This document shows, piece after piece, positions 1 through 7,796 of a stretch of DNA of 12,050 bases. The notes under the pieces were generated by a model that saw only the letters and a list, made by a program, of their open reading frames with translations, was not told where the DNA came from and made no database searches. Source of the stretch: JANMEX01 sp043776635 (GTDB taxonomy: Bacteria; Pseudomonadota; Alphaproteobacteria; Rhizobiales; Rhizobiaceae). The position numbers and the translations under genes were made by a program. The first letter of the stretch is position 1; each line of letters opens with the position of its first letter. The DNA lies in contig JAYVRA010000004.1 in assembly GCA_043776635.1 (NCBI GenBank), positions 1 through 12,050 on the forward strand, read 5' to 3'.

Positions 1-93
1 CAGCGAAGCCAAACCCTTCACATGGCGCGCAAACCCAGACGAAATCATCGCTGCCAGAAATCGGGGGTTCCAAATGTTGGAATCAATCCACTA
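1..93 (+). mobile_element. 3' end of an IS630-type insertion sequence (left copy, partial)
   Basis: The first 94 bases are identical to the reverse complement of 11956-12049 at the other end of the window. They encode the C-terminus of an IS630-like transposase. The identity stops right after CTAG, which fits the known IS630 habit of inserting at CTAG and duplicating TA. On that reading the element ends at base 91 and TA at 92-93 is the target duplication. A small inverted repeat, TTCCAA-ATG-TTGGAA (68-82), lies near the terminus. The rest of the element and its other end lie outside the window, so the terminal repeats cannot be compared. The copy sits 31 bp downstream of the fhs stop codon. 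Confidence 0.75.
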
Positions 94-94
94 G
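1..94 (+). CDS. IS630 family transposase, C-terminal fragment (left copy)
   Basis: From base 2 the frame reads SEAKPFTWRANPDEII and continues for 30 residues to ...LESIH and a TAG stop at 92-94. The KPFTW...DPD.II pattern followed by a basic stretch and a final ESIH matches the C-terminus I know from one group of IS630-family (Tc1/mariner-related, DDE) transposases. The catalytic DDE domain is upstream, outside the window, so activity cannot be judged. The stop lies at the edge of the element: the T and A of TAG appear to come from the duplicated target and the G from the host flank. The identical fragment ends the window on the opposite strand. Confidence 0.75.
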   Translation, partial: SEAKPFTWRANPDEIIAARNRGFQMLESIH

Positions 95-125
95 ATGGCC
101 AGCCAAACGAGTTATAAACAGTTTC

Positions 126-1805
126 TTAGAATAGCCCTTCAATCTGCCCCAGCTCGTTCAAGAAAATCTTCTCAGACGATGGCACGCGTGGCAGCCCCGG
201 CATGGTCATGATCTCGCCGCACACGACGACGACAAAGCCGGCGCCGGCGGCCAGACGCACTTCGCGGATGGGAACCACATGGCCTTCCGGCGCACCGCGC
301 AGGTTCGGGTCGGTTGAGAAGGAATATTGGGTTTTCGCCATACAAACCGGCAAATGGCCATAGCCCTGCTCTTCCCAGGCTTTCAACTGGTCACGCACGC
401 TTTTGTCCGCTATGGCTTCCGAACCGCGATAAATGCGCTTGACGATGGTGTTGATCTTATCGAGCAAGGGCATTTCATCAGGATAAAGCGGCGAGAATTG
501 CGACTGGCCGCTTTCTGCCAATTCCACGATCTTGCGCGACAACTCTTCAATGCCCTTGGAGCCCTGCGCCCAATGCTTGCAAAGAATTGCTTCCGTGCCC
601 ATCGAAGCCACATAGTTCTTCATCGCCGCGATTTCTTCAGCGGTGTCTGTAGTGAAATGATTGATACAAACCACAACCGGCACACCAAATTGCTTAACAT
701 TTTCAATATGGCGGCCAAGGTTGGTACAGCCTTTTTTCACGGCGGCAATGTTTTCTGCGCCGAGATCCTCTTTTTTCACGCCGCCATTCATTTTCATAGC
801 GCGAACCGTCGCCACGATGACAGCCGCCGCAGGCTTAAGGCCTGCCTTGCGGCACTTAATGTCGAAGAATTTTTCAGCGCCCAAATCCGCGCCAAAGCCG
901 GCTTCAGTCACCACATAGTCCGCCAGCTTCAGCGCCGTCGTGGTCGCCACAACTGAGTTACAGCCGTGCGCAATATTGGCAAACGGCCCGCCATGCACAA
1001 ACGCCGGATTGTTCTCCAGCGTCTGCACCAGGTTCGGCTGCATTGCATCTTTCAGCAAAACAGTCATCGCCCCATCAGCCTTCAAATCGCGGGCATAAAC
1101 CGGCGATTTATCGCGGCGATACGCCACGATAATATCGCCCAAACGCTTTTCTAAATCCTTCAAGTCATTAGACAAACAAAGAATTGCCATCACTTCGGAA
1201 GCCACCGTAATGTCAAACCCCGCTTCGCGCGGGAACCCATTGGCAACTCCGCCCAGCGAACAGATCATCTCGCGCAGCGCGCGGTCGTTCATGTCCATCA
1301 CACGCCGCCACACCACGCGGCGAATGTCGATCCCAAGCTCATTGCCCCAATAGATATGATTATCAATCAGCGCCGAGAGCAAATTATGCGCAGTCGTGAT
1401 GGCGTGAAAATCGCCCGTGAAATGCAGGTTCATATCTTCCATCGGCACAACTTGAGACATGCCACCGCCCGCCGCGCCTCCCTTGACGCCAAAGTTCGGC
1501 CCGAGTGATGCCTCGCGGATACAAACAATCGCCTTCTTGCCGATTGCGTTCAGCCCGTCGCCCAGACCAACCGTCGTCGTCGTCTTGCCCTCTCCCGCAG
1601 GCGTCGGGTTAATCGCGGTCACGAGGATCAATTTGCCATCCGGCTTGGAACGCTGCGCCTTGATGAAGGCGGCAGAAATCTTTGCCTTATCATGGCCGTA
1701 GGGAAGCAAATCTTCTTCCGGAATGCCAAGCGTGGCCCCGATTTTCATAATTGGCAGCTTCTTAGCGCCACGGGCAATTTCAATATCAGATTTAAAGTCG
1801 GCCAT
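126..1805 (-). CDS. fhs: Formate--tetrahydrofolate ligase
   Basis: The 559-residue product has the usual length of Fhs (FTHFS). It joins formate to tetrahydrofolate with ATP, giving 10-formyl-tetrahydrofolate for purine synthesis, formylation of initiator tRNA and serine/glycine one-carbon exchange in the cytoplasm. The N-terminus MADFKSDIEIA and the ATP-binding loop PTPAGEGKT (residues 67-75) are characteristic. The glycine-rich stretch near residue 110 and the EAGFGADLGAEKF segment are also typical of the family. The ATG has a GGAG about 10 nt upstream. It is separated from recN by 386 nt and so probably has its own promoter; a perfect inverted repeat at 1909-1934 lies 104 bp before the start and is a candidate operator. 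fhs is not a usual member of this division cluster; ligA would be expected after recN in relatives. An IS630-type element starts 31 bp after the stop, and no terminator is visible there. No frameshift or lost motif is seen. Confidence 0.97.
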   Translation of the reverse strand: MADFKSDIEIARGAKKLPIMKIGATLGIPEEDLLPYGHDKAKISAAFIKAQRSKPDGKLILVTAINPTPAGEGKTTTTVGLGDGLNAIGKKAIVCIREASLGPNFGVKGGAAGGGMSQVVPMEDMNLHFTGDFHAITTAHNLLSALIDNHIYWGNELGIDIRRVVWRRVMDMNDRALREMICSLGGVANGFPREAGFDITVASEVMAILCLSNDLKDLEKRLGDIIVAYRRDKSPVYARDLKADGAMTVLLKDAMQPNLVQTLENNPAFVHGGPFANIAHGCNSVVATTTALKLADYVVTEAGFGADLGAEKFFDIKCRKAGLKPAAAVIVATVRAMKMNGGVKKEDLGAENIAAVKKGCTNLGRHIENVKQFGVPVVVCINHFTTDTAEEIAAMKNYVASMGTEAILCKHWAQGSKGIEELSRKIVELAESGQSQFSPLYPDEMPLLDKINTIVKRIYRGSEAIADKSVRDQLKAWEEQGYGHLPVCMAKTQYSFSTDPNLRGAPEGHVVPIREVRLAAGAGFVVVVCGEIMTMPGLPRVPSSEKIFLNELGQIEGLF

Positions 1806-1908
1806 TTATGAAGGGCTCCGCTCAGGGTGAATTTCGCTAAAGTCTAGTGTGCATAGTGGCCGTGCATTGGCACAGAAAGCAGTCCAAAAATAGCCGCCCG
1901 ATACATCA

Positions 1909-1934
1909 TTTGCGACAATAGAGCATGTCGCAAA
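1909..1934. promoter_or_regulatory. Perfect 9-bp inverted repeat, candidate operator for fhs
   Basis: TTTGCGACA (1909-1917), an 8-bp spacer, then TGTCGCAAA (1926-1934): two exact complementary arms. It is centred about 115 bp upstream of the fhs ATG. Arms of this length and spacing suit a dimeric DNA-binding protein better than a terminator, as no T run follows on either strand. I cannot name the regulator; one sensing one-carbon or methylated-amine metabolism would be logical, but that is inference. Confidence 0.5.
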
Positions 1935-2072
1935 GGGGAATATTTCAGGCGTGAAAGGAATCGGGTATCGGCACGATGATTATTTGAGTGCAAGGCCGGA
2001 ATTATTGCGTACGGGGCATCAACGCTCTCACTGTACTAAAAAATGGCACAGCTTTTTGGCCCAATAACATCC

Positions 2073-2165
2073 AGAGCATCGCTCCAAAAAGTGTGAGTGG
2101 TTTTTGGATAAAAGCGGTGCTTAAACAATTGCTTAGAGCGCCAAACCGATTTTGTATCGGCGTCT
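2073..2165. repeat. Hyphomicrobiales-type intergenic stem-loop repeat
   Basis: The recN-fhs gap holds a long imperfect hairpin. AGCATCGCT (2075-2083) and CCAAAAA (2084-2090) pair with TTTTTGG (2101-2107) and AGCGGTGCT (2113-2121), with one G-T pair, a 10-nt loop and a 5-nt bulge. A TTAAACAATTGCTTAGAGCG stretch follows, then a second small hairpin, CCGAT-TTTGT-ATCGG (2146-2160). The pattern CC(A/G)AAAAGTGTGA...GGTTTT(T/C)GGA...TGCT(T/C)AAACAA...TAGAGCG resembles an intergenic repeat that I recall from many rhizobial-order genomes (Bradyrhizobium, Mesorhizobium, Devosia and others). Its function is unknown; it may help end recN transcripts. The outer limits given are approximate. Confidence 0.6.
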
Positions 2166-2191
2166 AGTGCTTTACTATTGCCGTATGGTTT

Positions 2192-3868
2192 TCAGTTAAC
2201 CGCAACCATATTGTCTTTTAGCAAACGCTCGGCTGCACTGCGCGCCTCTTGTGTAACTTCAGCTCCCGATAACATCCGCGCAATTTCTTCCAGACGCTGG
2301 GCATGATCCATAACAGAAATACGAGTGGCCATTTTTCCAGCACTTTCGGACTTCGCAATAAGAAAATGTGTATCTGACCGCGCAGCAACTTGCGGCGCAT
2401 GTGTGACCGACAGCACTTGAACTTTTTCTGCCAAACGCTTCAAACGTTGCCCGATGGCATCCGCCACCGCACCGCCAACACCTGTATCAATTTCGTCGAA
2501 CACCAGTGTCGGAGCAGAGCCGCGATCCGCCAGCGCCACTTTAAGCGCCAGCAAAAAGCGCGACAGCTCTCCACCTGATGCCACCTTCATCATCGGACCG
2601 GATTTAGTGCCGGGGTTCGTGCGAACGTGAAACTCGAGATTGTCTATCCCGTCTGCACTTGGAGCATTGATTTCTGTTTGCAGATCAACCAGAAAGGCGG
2701 CCCGCTCTAATTTCAATGCCGGAAGTTCCGCCATAACCGCTTGTTCCAATGCGTCCGCCGCAATCTTGCGCTTAGCAGACAGGTTCAGCGCCTGACTATC
2801 AAAGACCTTGCGTGTCGCCACCGCATCAACCTCAAGCGCCGCCAGTCGCCCTGCCCCCGCATCAAGATCAGCTAAATCAGCAGTCATTTTCGCCGCTAAT
2901 TTTGCCAAACCGTCAACAGGTACAGAGAACTTGCGCGATGCCGCACGCAGCGCAAACAACCGTTCTTCGGTGCGCTCCAAGACTTTTGGGTCAAAATTAG
3001 CGGCGCGAATGGCAGCTTCTACAGCGCTTTGGGCATCACTTAAGTGATCAAGTGCCGCCCCCAGCGCTACAGCAATCGGCTCGAGCATTTCCGGTGCATC
3101 AGTTTTTTTGCGCTCCAGTCGCCGGAACAAACTTGTCAATGCCGGCAAAGGCGATGCAGAGCCTGAGAGCACGTCACTTGCGTCATTAATTTCACTCGCA
3201 GTCTTTTCAATCCGCATCATGGCTTGGCGCCGCTCCGCAAGCTCCGCCTCTTCATCCACGCGTGCATTGAGCGCGGTTAGCTCAGTGGACGAGGCACGCA
3301 GATAATCGGCCTCACGGGCCGCCGCCTCCACACGGGCACGATGTTTGGCAAGCGCACTTTCGGCACCGCGCCAAGAAATCCATGCTTTGCGAACACCGGC
3401 AGTTTCGCCGCCGAGGCCGCCGAATGCATCAAGCAACGAGCGATGCGCGTCCGCAGATACGAGTGCGCGATCATCATGCTGACCATGTATTTCAACAAGC
3501 GCCTCGCCCAGCTCCCGCAACAGTGTGACACTAGCCGGTTGATCATTGACGAACACTTTGCTGCGCCCATCGGCAGACTGAACACGGCGCAGCACTAATT
3601 CGCCATCAAAGGTCAAATCGTTGCGCATCATGATGTCGGTGGCGGGATGATCGATCGCGAGGTCAAAAACAGCCGTAATTTGTCCTTGGCTTGCCCCGTG
3701 GCGCACCAGCCCCGCATCACCACGCGCACCCAGCGCCAAGGAAAGCGCATCCAGCAGAATGCTTTTACCCGCGCCCGTCTCTCCGGTTAGAACGGACAGC
3801 CCGCGCGAGAACTCTATATCCAGCTTCTCGATGAGGACGATGTCACGGATCGAAAGGTGCGAAAGCAT
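2192..3868 (-). CDS. recN: DNA repair protein RecN
   Basis: The 558-residue product is an SMC-like ATPase that acts in recombinational repair of double-strand breaks on the nucleoid. It has the family layout: an N-terminal half ATPase with Walker A GETGAGKS (residues 29-36) and the RecN motif HGQHDD (128-133), a central alanine- and charge-rich coiled-coil region (about 155-400), then the ABC signature ASGGELSRF (about 430-438), Walker B TLVFDEID (454-461) and the HAPQVAA switch histidine near 490. I chose the ATG at 3868 because MLSHLSIRDIVLIE is the conserved N-terminus. An in-frame upstream start at 3934 would put 22 unlikely residues inside the end of bamD. Only 10 nt separate it from the bamD stop and no clear Shine-Dalgarno is seen, so translational coupling is likely. 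In relatives ligA usually follows; here there is a 386-nt gap and then fhs. Confidence 0.96.
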   Translation of the reverse strand: MLSHLSIRDIVLIEKLDIEFSRGLSVLTGETGAGKSILLDALSLALGARGDAGLVRHGASQGQITAVFDLAIDHPATDIMMRNDLTFDGELVLRRVQSADGRSKVFVNDQPASVTLLRELGEALVEIHGQHDDRALVSADAHRSLLDAFGGLGGETAGVRKAWISWRGAESALAKHRARVEAAAREADYLRASSTELTALNARVDEEAELAERRQAMMRIEKTASEINDASDVLSGSASPLPALTSLFRRLERKKTDAPEMLEPIAVALGAALDHLSDAQSAVEAAIRAANFDPKVLERTEERLFALRAASRKFSVPVDGLAKLAAKMTADLADLDAGAGRLAALEVDAVATRKVFDSQALNLSAKRKIAADALEQAVMAELPALKLERAAFLVDLQTEINAPSADGIDNLEFHVRTNPGTKSGPMMKVASGGELSRFLLALKVALADRGSAPTLVFDEIDTGVGGAVADAIGQRLKRLAEKVQVLSVTHAPQVAARSDTHFLIAKSESAGKMATRISVMDHAQRLEEIARMLSGAEVTQEARSAAERLLKDNMVAVN

Positions 3869-3878
3869 CGTTAAGGTT

Positions 3879-4724
3879 TCAAGCGCCGGTGATTTTCTTG
3901 GCTGCCTGCGACAGCCATGAACCCGGATTTTCACGGGGCTTCAGACCACCGGACTGCAACAAATTGTAACTGTCCTTATACCACTCGCTGTCCGGGTAGT
4001 TATGGCCGAGCACAGCCGCCGCAGTCTGCGCTTCATCAGCCAAACCCAGCGCAAAGTAAGCTTCCGTCAGGCGCGCCAGAGCTTCTTCAGTGTGACGTGT
4101 GTTGGAATACTCTTCGACCACCACGCGGAACCGCTTGATGGCAGCCAAATATTCTTTGCGCTCTAAATAATAGCGACCAACTTGCATTTCCTTGCCGGTA
4201 ATTTGATCCCGGGCGAATCGAATTTTAGCTTTGCCGTCCTCAGCATATTCGCTGTCCGGGTATTGCTCGATCAAGGCCTGCATAGCGGCAATTGTACGGC
4301 GCGAATCGGCCTGATCCCGCGTCACATCCGGAATTTGGCGCCAGTAGCTAAGGCCGATAATATACTGAGCATACGCTGCATCCTTGTCTGTTGGATAAAG
4401 CGTGACATAGCGTTTGGAAGCTACAATGGCGTCTGCGTAATTGCCTTGGCGGTAGTTTGCAAAAGCACCGAGCACGATCGAGCGGCGGGCATACTCGGAA
4501 TAAGGATGCTGCCGGTCAACAGCCGAAAACTTTTTAACAGCCTCGCCGGCACGACCACTGTTTAAATTCGCCAAGCCTTGGTTAAACAATTGGTCCGCCG
4601 GCTCGACTTGATTGACATAAGTTTCGATATCAATGTCATCCTTGGATGCGCAGCCGTTCAGCAGCATAAGCCCAACCAGTGCTACCATACCGCTTTTCAG
4701 TGTACTGTTTATCATGCCACTCAT
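3879..4724 (-). CDS. bamD: Outer membrane protein assembly factor BamD (lipoprotein)
   Basis: BamD (ComL/YfiO) is a periplasmic-facing lipoprotein of the Bam complex that inserts beta-barrel proteins into the outer membrane. The product has a signal peptide with the lipobox LLNGC just before CASKDD. TPR-like helical repeats follow, with typical motifs: ADQLFNQGLANLNSG, KKFSAVDRQHPYSEYARRS and ALIEQYPDSEYAEDGKAKI. The last is the BamD YPDS..AED pattern. The protein ends KKITGA. The start is uncertain: in-frame ATGs occur at 4799, 4742, 4724 and 4715. I prefer 4724 (281 residues; GGA 6 nt upstream) because it gives a signal peptide of normal length; 4715 is equally good by that test, and 4799 would add a long odd leader. 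It lies between lpxC and recN, as in many alphaproteobacteria. Confidence 0.93.
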   Translation of the reverse strand: MSGMINSTLKSGMVALVGLMLLNGCASKDDIDIETYVNQVEPADQLFNQGLANLNSGRAGEAVKKFSAVDRQHPYSEYARRSIVLGAFANYRQGNYADAIVASKRYVTLYPTDKDAAYAQYIIGLSYWRQIPDVTRDQADSRRTIAAMQALIEQYPDSEYAEDGKAKIRFARDQITGKEMQVGRYYLERKEYLAAIKRFRVVVEEYSNTRHTEEALARLTEAYFALGLADEAQTAAAVLGHNYPDSEWYKDSYNLLQSGGLKPRENPGSWLSQAAKKITGA

Positions 4725-4907
4725 TGCCAATCCGTCAAACATGCTTTGTCCGGCGTTTACCGCCAGACATTTGCACACATAAACCACAAGCACCATCACG
4801 CGGCAATCTCATTGCTGCACAATCATGAACTTTATATCATCTGTCTGTTGAAGGAGATTGGTTCGAATTTAAGGCAACAACGAATTTACCGTCAAAATCA
4901 ACAATAA

Positions 4908-5861
4908 TTACAATACCCACGGCGCGTAAACCGGCGCATTCACTGCCACATATTCATATGATGCACCACGCACCGAACGGCTCGCGGGTTCAACAATTTC
5001 ATACGACGAACGGTCTAAAAGCAATGTCCGCAAGGCAAGAGCATTGAGTTTATGCCCGCCGCGATAGGAACAATAGCGTCCTATAAATCGGGCTCCGGCG
5101 AGAGCCAAGTCACCAATTGCATCGAGGGTTTTGTGACGGACAAATTCGTCTTTATAGCGCAGACCGCCATGATTAATAACGCGCTCATCGTCGCCAATAA
5201 CAACAGAATTGTCCAGCGAGGAACCAAGTGCCAAGCCTGCTGCCCAGAGGCGTTCAACATCTTTCATGAAGCCAAAAGTGCGCGCGCGAGCAAGCTCGCG
5301 GCGAAAAAGACCAGGATCAATGTCACCGGAAAACGCCTGACGACCGATAGCCGGGCTTTCAAAATCAATCTCAACCTCGAACCGTGTGCCTTCGTAGGGG
5401 TGGAACTCCGCCCAAGACGAACCGCTGGCCACGCGAATTGGTTTTTTGACACGGATGAACCGGCGTTTCACCGGCTGCACATAAAGCCCAACCTGATCAA
5501 TGGCATCAACAAACTCTTGTGCACTACCGTCGAGTATCGGAACTTCATCGCCATCAATCAAAACTGTGAGATTATCAATCCCAAGGCCGCTAAGCGCTGC
5601 CATCAAATGTTCCACAGTGCCAATCCGGCTTTCGTCACAATTGCCAAGCACAGTCGAAAAATCAGTGGACCCGACTTCGCTGACCACAGCGCGCACATCT
5701 TTGGTATCTTTTGTAAGATTGGATTTTTGAAAAACAATGCCTGTATTAGGATCAGCGGGCAGGAACGTAACCGTTACAGGCGATCCTGTGTGAACACCGA
5801 CACCTGAAAGCGTTACGCGCTCGTTGACCGTCGTTTGATAGCCTTGCAATTCAAACCCCAT
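4908..5861 (-). CDS. lpxC: UDP-3-O-acyl-N-acetylglucosamine deacetylase LpxC
   Basis: LpxC is the zinc amidase of the first committed step of lipid A synthesis, removing acetate from UDP-3-O-acyl-GlcNAc in the cytoplasm. The 317-residue product has the usual N-terminus GYQTTVNERVTLSGVGVHTG and the first metal site TVEHLMAAL with catalytic Glu84 and zinc ligand His85. The second site is HKTLDAIGD with His243 and Asp247, and the conserved GGHKLN brings His270. All expected active-site residues are therefore present. I chose the ATG at 5861, which precedes the conserved GFELQGYQ; a TTG at 5873 would add four residues. Ribosome-binding support is modest (TTGGGG about 8 nt upstream). It is separated from ftsZ by 267 nt that include a terminator-like hairpin, so it probably heads a second unit, lpxC-bamD-recN. 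Confidence 0.97.
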   Translation of the reverse strand: MGFELQGYQTTVNERVTLSGVGVHTGSPVTVTFLPADPNTGIVFQKSNLTKDTKDVRAVVSEVGSTDFSTVLGNCDESRIGTVEHLMAALSGLGIDNLTVLIDGDEVPILDGSAQEFVDAIDQVGLYVQPVKRRFIRVKKPIRVASGSSWAEFHPYEGTRFEVEIDFESPAIGRQAFSGDIDPGLFRRELARARTFGFMKDVERLWAAGLALGSSLDNSVVIGDDERVINHGGLRYKDEFVRHKTLDAIGDLALAGARFIGRYCSYRGGHKLNALALRTLLLDRSSYEIVEPASRSVRGASYEYVAVNAPVYAPWVL

Positions 5862-5959
5862 GTATTGCCCCAAGTACTTCGTTGCGACCGATAGGCTCGG
5901 CCTGCACTTTAATCAAACCAAACGCTGTCCCGCTTGCTTGGTTCGCCTTTAATTTTTGT

Positions 5960-5989
5960 AAGATAGCCGGATGTGCAGTTGCAAGCCAA
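5960..5989 (-). promoter_or_regulatory. Possible lpxC promoter (weak)
   Basis: On the minus strand, TTGGCT (5989-5984) and TATCTT (5965-5960) are separated by 18 nt, about 100 nt before the lpxC start and downstream of the ftsZ hairpin. The match to a housekeeping -35/-10 pair is only partial. A promoter is expected here because the hairpin at 6057-6089 should stop read-through from ftsZ, but its exact place is a guess. Confidence 0.22.
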
Positions 5990-6040
5990 ATCACGGTTTC
6001 TTACCTTTTGTTACTCGATCACGCGAATTGTTACACATGT

Positions 6041-6089
6041 AAAAACTCACAAAACTAAATCCGCCGCCATTTATCATAGCAACGGATTT
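6041..6089 (-). terminator. Rho-independent terminator after ftsZ
   Basis: Read on the minus strand, AAATCCGTTGCTAT (6089-6076), loop GATAA, then ATGGCGGCGGATTT (6070-6057) form a 14-bp RNA stem with three G-U pairs and no mismatch. It is followed by AGTTTTGTGAGTTTTT. The G-U pairs work only in RNA made from the minus strand, which fits termination of ftsZ transcripts; the stem begins about 40 nt after the ftsZ stop. It divides the ddl-ftsZ block from the lpxC-recN block. It may be leaky, since the T run is interrupted. Confidence 0.62.
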
Positions 6090-6091
6090 TC

Positions 6092-6107
6092 GTTAAATAT
6101 TGATTAA
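6092..6107 (-). promoter_or_regulatory. CtrA-type box (TTAA-N7-TTAAC) between ftsZ and lpxC
   Basis: The minus strand reads TTAA (6107-6104), seven bases, then TTAAC (6096-6092). This is a full match to the consensus of the alphaproteobacterial cell-cycle regulator CtrA. CtrA is known to control ftsZ and other division genes in Caulobacter. The box lies 21 nt past the end of ftsZ but before the terminator hairpin, an odd place for an lpxC promoter. The surroundings are AT-rich, so chance is possible. Confidence 0.4.
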
Positions 6108-6128
6108 ATTACCCAAAGTCAGGGAAAT

Positions 6129-7796
6129 TTAGCCTTGGCGGCGTAAGAATGCCGGAATTTCAAGACCATCGTCTTCTTGAGTCACACGCGGCTGGGCGGC
6201 AATACGGCCCTGATCGTCAAGATTTGTACGGCGCGGTGCATAGGCAGACGCTTCCTGTGTCAGCGGACGGCGCTGATCCGGCGCGCGCTGCATAACCGGT
6301 TCACGCGGAGCAGCAACCTGTTGCGGCTGGGAAACCTCCTCATCGCGGCCGATCAGGCCATGCTTGATTCGGGCAAGCAAACCCATCGGACCCTGCAATT
6401 CGGGCGCACGATATTGCTGAGCGGGTGCAGAGCGCATTTCCATTTCGGCCTGAATAACCGGCGGGAAATCTTCCACGCGCGGCATACGGCTCTCTTGCAT
6501 AACAGGCGCCTGCTGCGGCGCACGGGCAACCGGCGCTACAAGTGGTTCATGACGTATAACCGGCGCTGCTTGCACTTCCGGCTGCGCGTTGCGGAACAAG
6601 CCGCTGGCAGGACGAAATTCTTGCTCCGGCGCACGCATGGTCTGGGCAAATTCAGTCTCAGCAGCAAGAATGGCGGCGGTAATCGGATCTGCATGAACAG
6701 CAACAGGCGCTGCCGCAACCACAGCTTCCGGTGCCTTCACAACAGGGCGCTGTGCGACAGGAGCCTGAATTTGGCGCGCAACAGGGCGGGCTGCAATCCG
6801 TGGCTCGGAAGCCGCATTCATATCCTGCAACGACTTATCAATGCCGGTCGCCACAACGGACACACGGATGATGCCTTCAAGCGCTTCGTCAAATGTCGCG
6901 CCAAGAATGATGTTCGCATCCTGGTCAACTTCTTCACGGATACGGGTCGCGGCTTCATCCACTTCAAACAGCGTCATGTCGCGACCGCCGGTGATGGAAA
7001 TGAGCAAGCCCTTCGCGCCCTTCATCGAGCTTTCATCGAGCAACGGGTTGGCAATCGCAGCCTCAGCAGCGGCCATCGCGCGGCCTTCGCCGGATGCCTC
7101 GCCAGTGCCCATCATCGCCTTGCCCATGTCGCGCATCACTGAGCGAACGTCAGCGAAGTCGAGGTTGATAAGGCCTTCTTTCACCATCAAATCAGTGATG
7201 CAAGCAACGCCGGAGTAAAGCACTTGGTCGGCCATCGCAAATGCGTCTGCAAAAGTTGTTTTGTCATTGGCAATGCGGAAAAGGTTCTGGTTTGGAATAA
7301 CGATGAGTGTATCGACATTCTTCTGCAATTCTTCAATGCCCATGTCGGCAGTGCGCATACGGCGCAGGCCTTCAAAATGGAACGGCTTGGTAACAACACC
7401 AACAGTCAAAATACCGCGTTCGCGTGCAGCACGCGCTACCACTGGCGCCGCGCCTGTACCTGTTCCACCACCCATGCCGGCAGTCACGAAGCACATGTGC
7501 GTGCCTTGCAAATGGTCGAGAATTTCGTCGATGCACTCTTCAGCAGCTGCGCGGCCCACTTCCGGCTGCGAACCCGCACCAAGACCTTCTGTCACCGAAA
7601 CACCAAGCTGAATAACGCGATCTGCGCGGGTCAAAGACAGCGCTTGCGCGTCCGTATTGGCTACAACAAAATCCACGCCTTTTAAACCGGCGTTTATCAT
7701 GTTGTTGACAGCATTGCCGCCGCCGCCGCCGACGCCAAATACGGTAATCCGTGGCTTCAGCTCAGTAATGTCCGGCTTCTTGAGATTGATCGTCAT
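6129..7796 (-). CDS. ftsZ: Cell division protein FtsZ
   Basis: FtsZ is the tubulin-like GTPase that polymerises into the Z ring at midcell and recruits the divisome. The 555-residue product has the nucleotide-binding start GVGGGGGNAVNNMI (residues 21-34), the tubulin signature GGGTGTG (109-115) and the T7 synergy loop NLDFADVRSVM (211-221) carrying the catalytic acidic residue. A disordered linker rich in Pro, Ala, Gln and Arg runs from about 325 to 540. The C-terminal peptide, LEIPAFLRRQ at the very end, binds FtsA and other partners. The linker of over 200 residues is far longer than in E. coli and fits alphaproteobacteria. The ATG at 7796 has GAGAGG about 10 nt upstream. It follows ftsA after 71 nt and is closed by the hairpin at 6057-6089. 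Confidence 0.99.
   Translation of the reverse strand: MTINLKKPDITELKPRITVFGVGGGGGNAVNNMINAGLKGVDFVVANTDAQALSLTRADRVIQLGVSVTEGLGAGSQPEVGRAAAEECIDEILDHLQGTHMCFVTAGMGGGTGTGAAPVVARAARERGILTVGVVTKPFHFEGLRRMRTADMGIEELQKNVDTLIVIPNQNLFRIANDKTTFADAFAMADQVLYSGVACITDLMVKEGLINLDFADVRSVMRDMGKAMMGTGEASGEGRAMAAAEAAIANPLLDESSMKGAKGLLISITGGRDMTLFEVDEAATRIREEVDQDANIILGATFDEALEGIIRVSVVATGIDKSLQDMNAASEPRIAARPVARQIQAPVAQRPVVKAPEAVVAAAPVAVHADPITAAILAAETEFAQTMRAPEQEFRPASGLFRNAQPEVQAAPVIRHEPLVAPVARAPQQAPVMQESRMPRVEDFPPVIQAEMEMRSAPAQQYRAPELQGPMGLLARIKHGLIGRDEEVSQPQQVAAPREPVMQRAPDQRRPLTQEASAYAPRRTNLDDQGRIAAQPRVTQEDDGLEIPAFLRRQG

Noticed and set aside
327..956. Long plus-strand open frame of 209 codons inside fhs
   Set aside because: It is antisense to a clear, full-length fhs. 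Its product is rich in His, Arg and Phe, as expected from the reverse of a coding strand, and shows no domain.
2121..2135. Second CtrA-like site (TTAA-N7-CTTA) near recN
   Set aside because: The second half-site does not match, and the bases belong to the intergenic repeat.
2041..2191. Possible remnant of ligA after recN
   Set aside because: I translated the gap by eye and saw no NAD-dependent ligase motif; the sequence is explained by the stem-loop repeat and short non-coding DNA.
5052..5807. Plus-strand open frame of 251 codons antisense to lpxC
   Set aside because: lpxC on the other strand has every active-site residue; the antisense product has no recognisable motif and skewed composition.
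6177..7142. Plus-strand open frame of 321 codons antisense to ftsZ
   Set aside because: Arg/His/Cys-rich shadow of the ftsZ coding strand, with no supporting motif.
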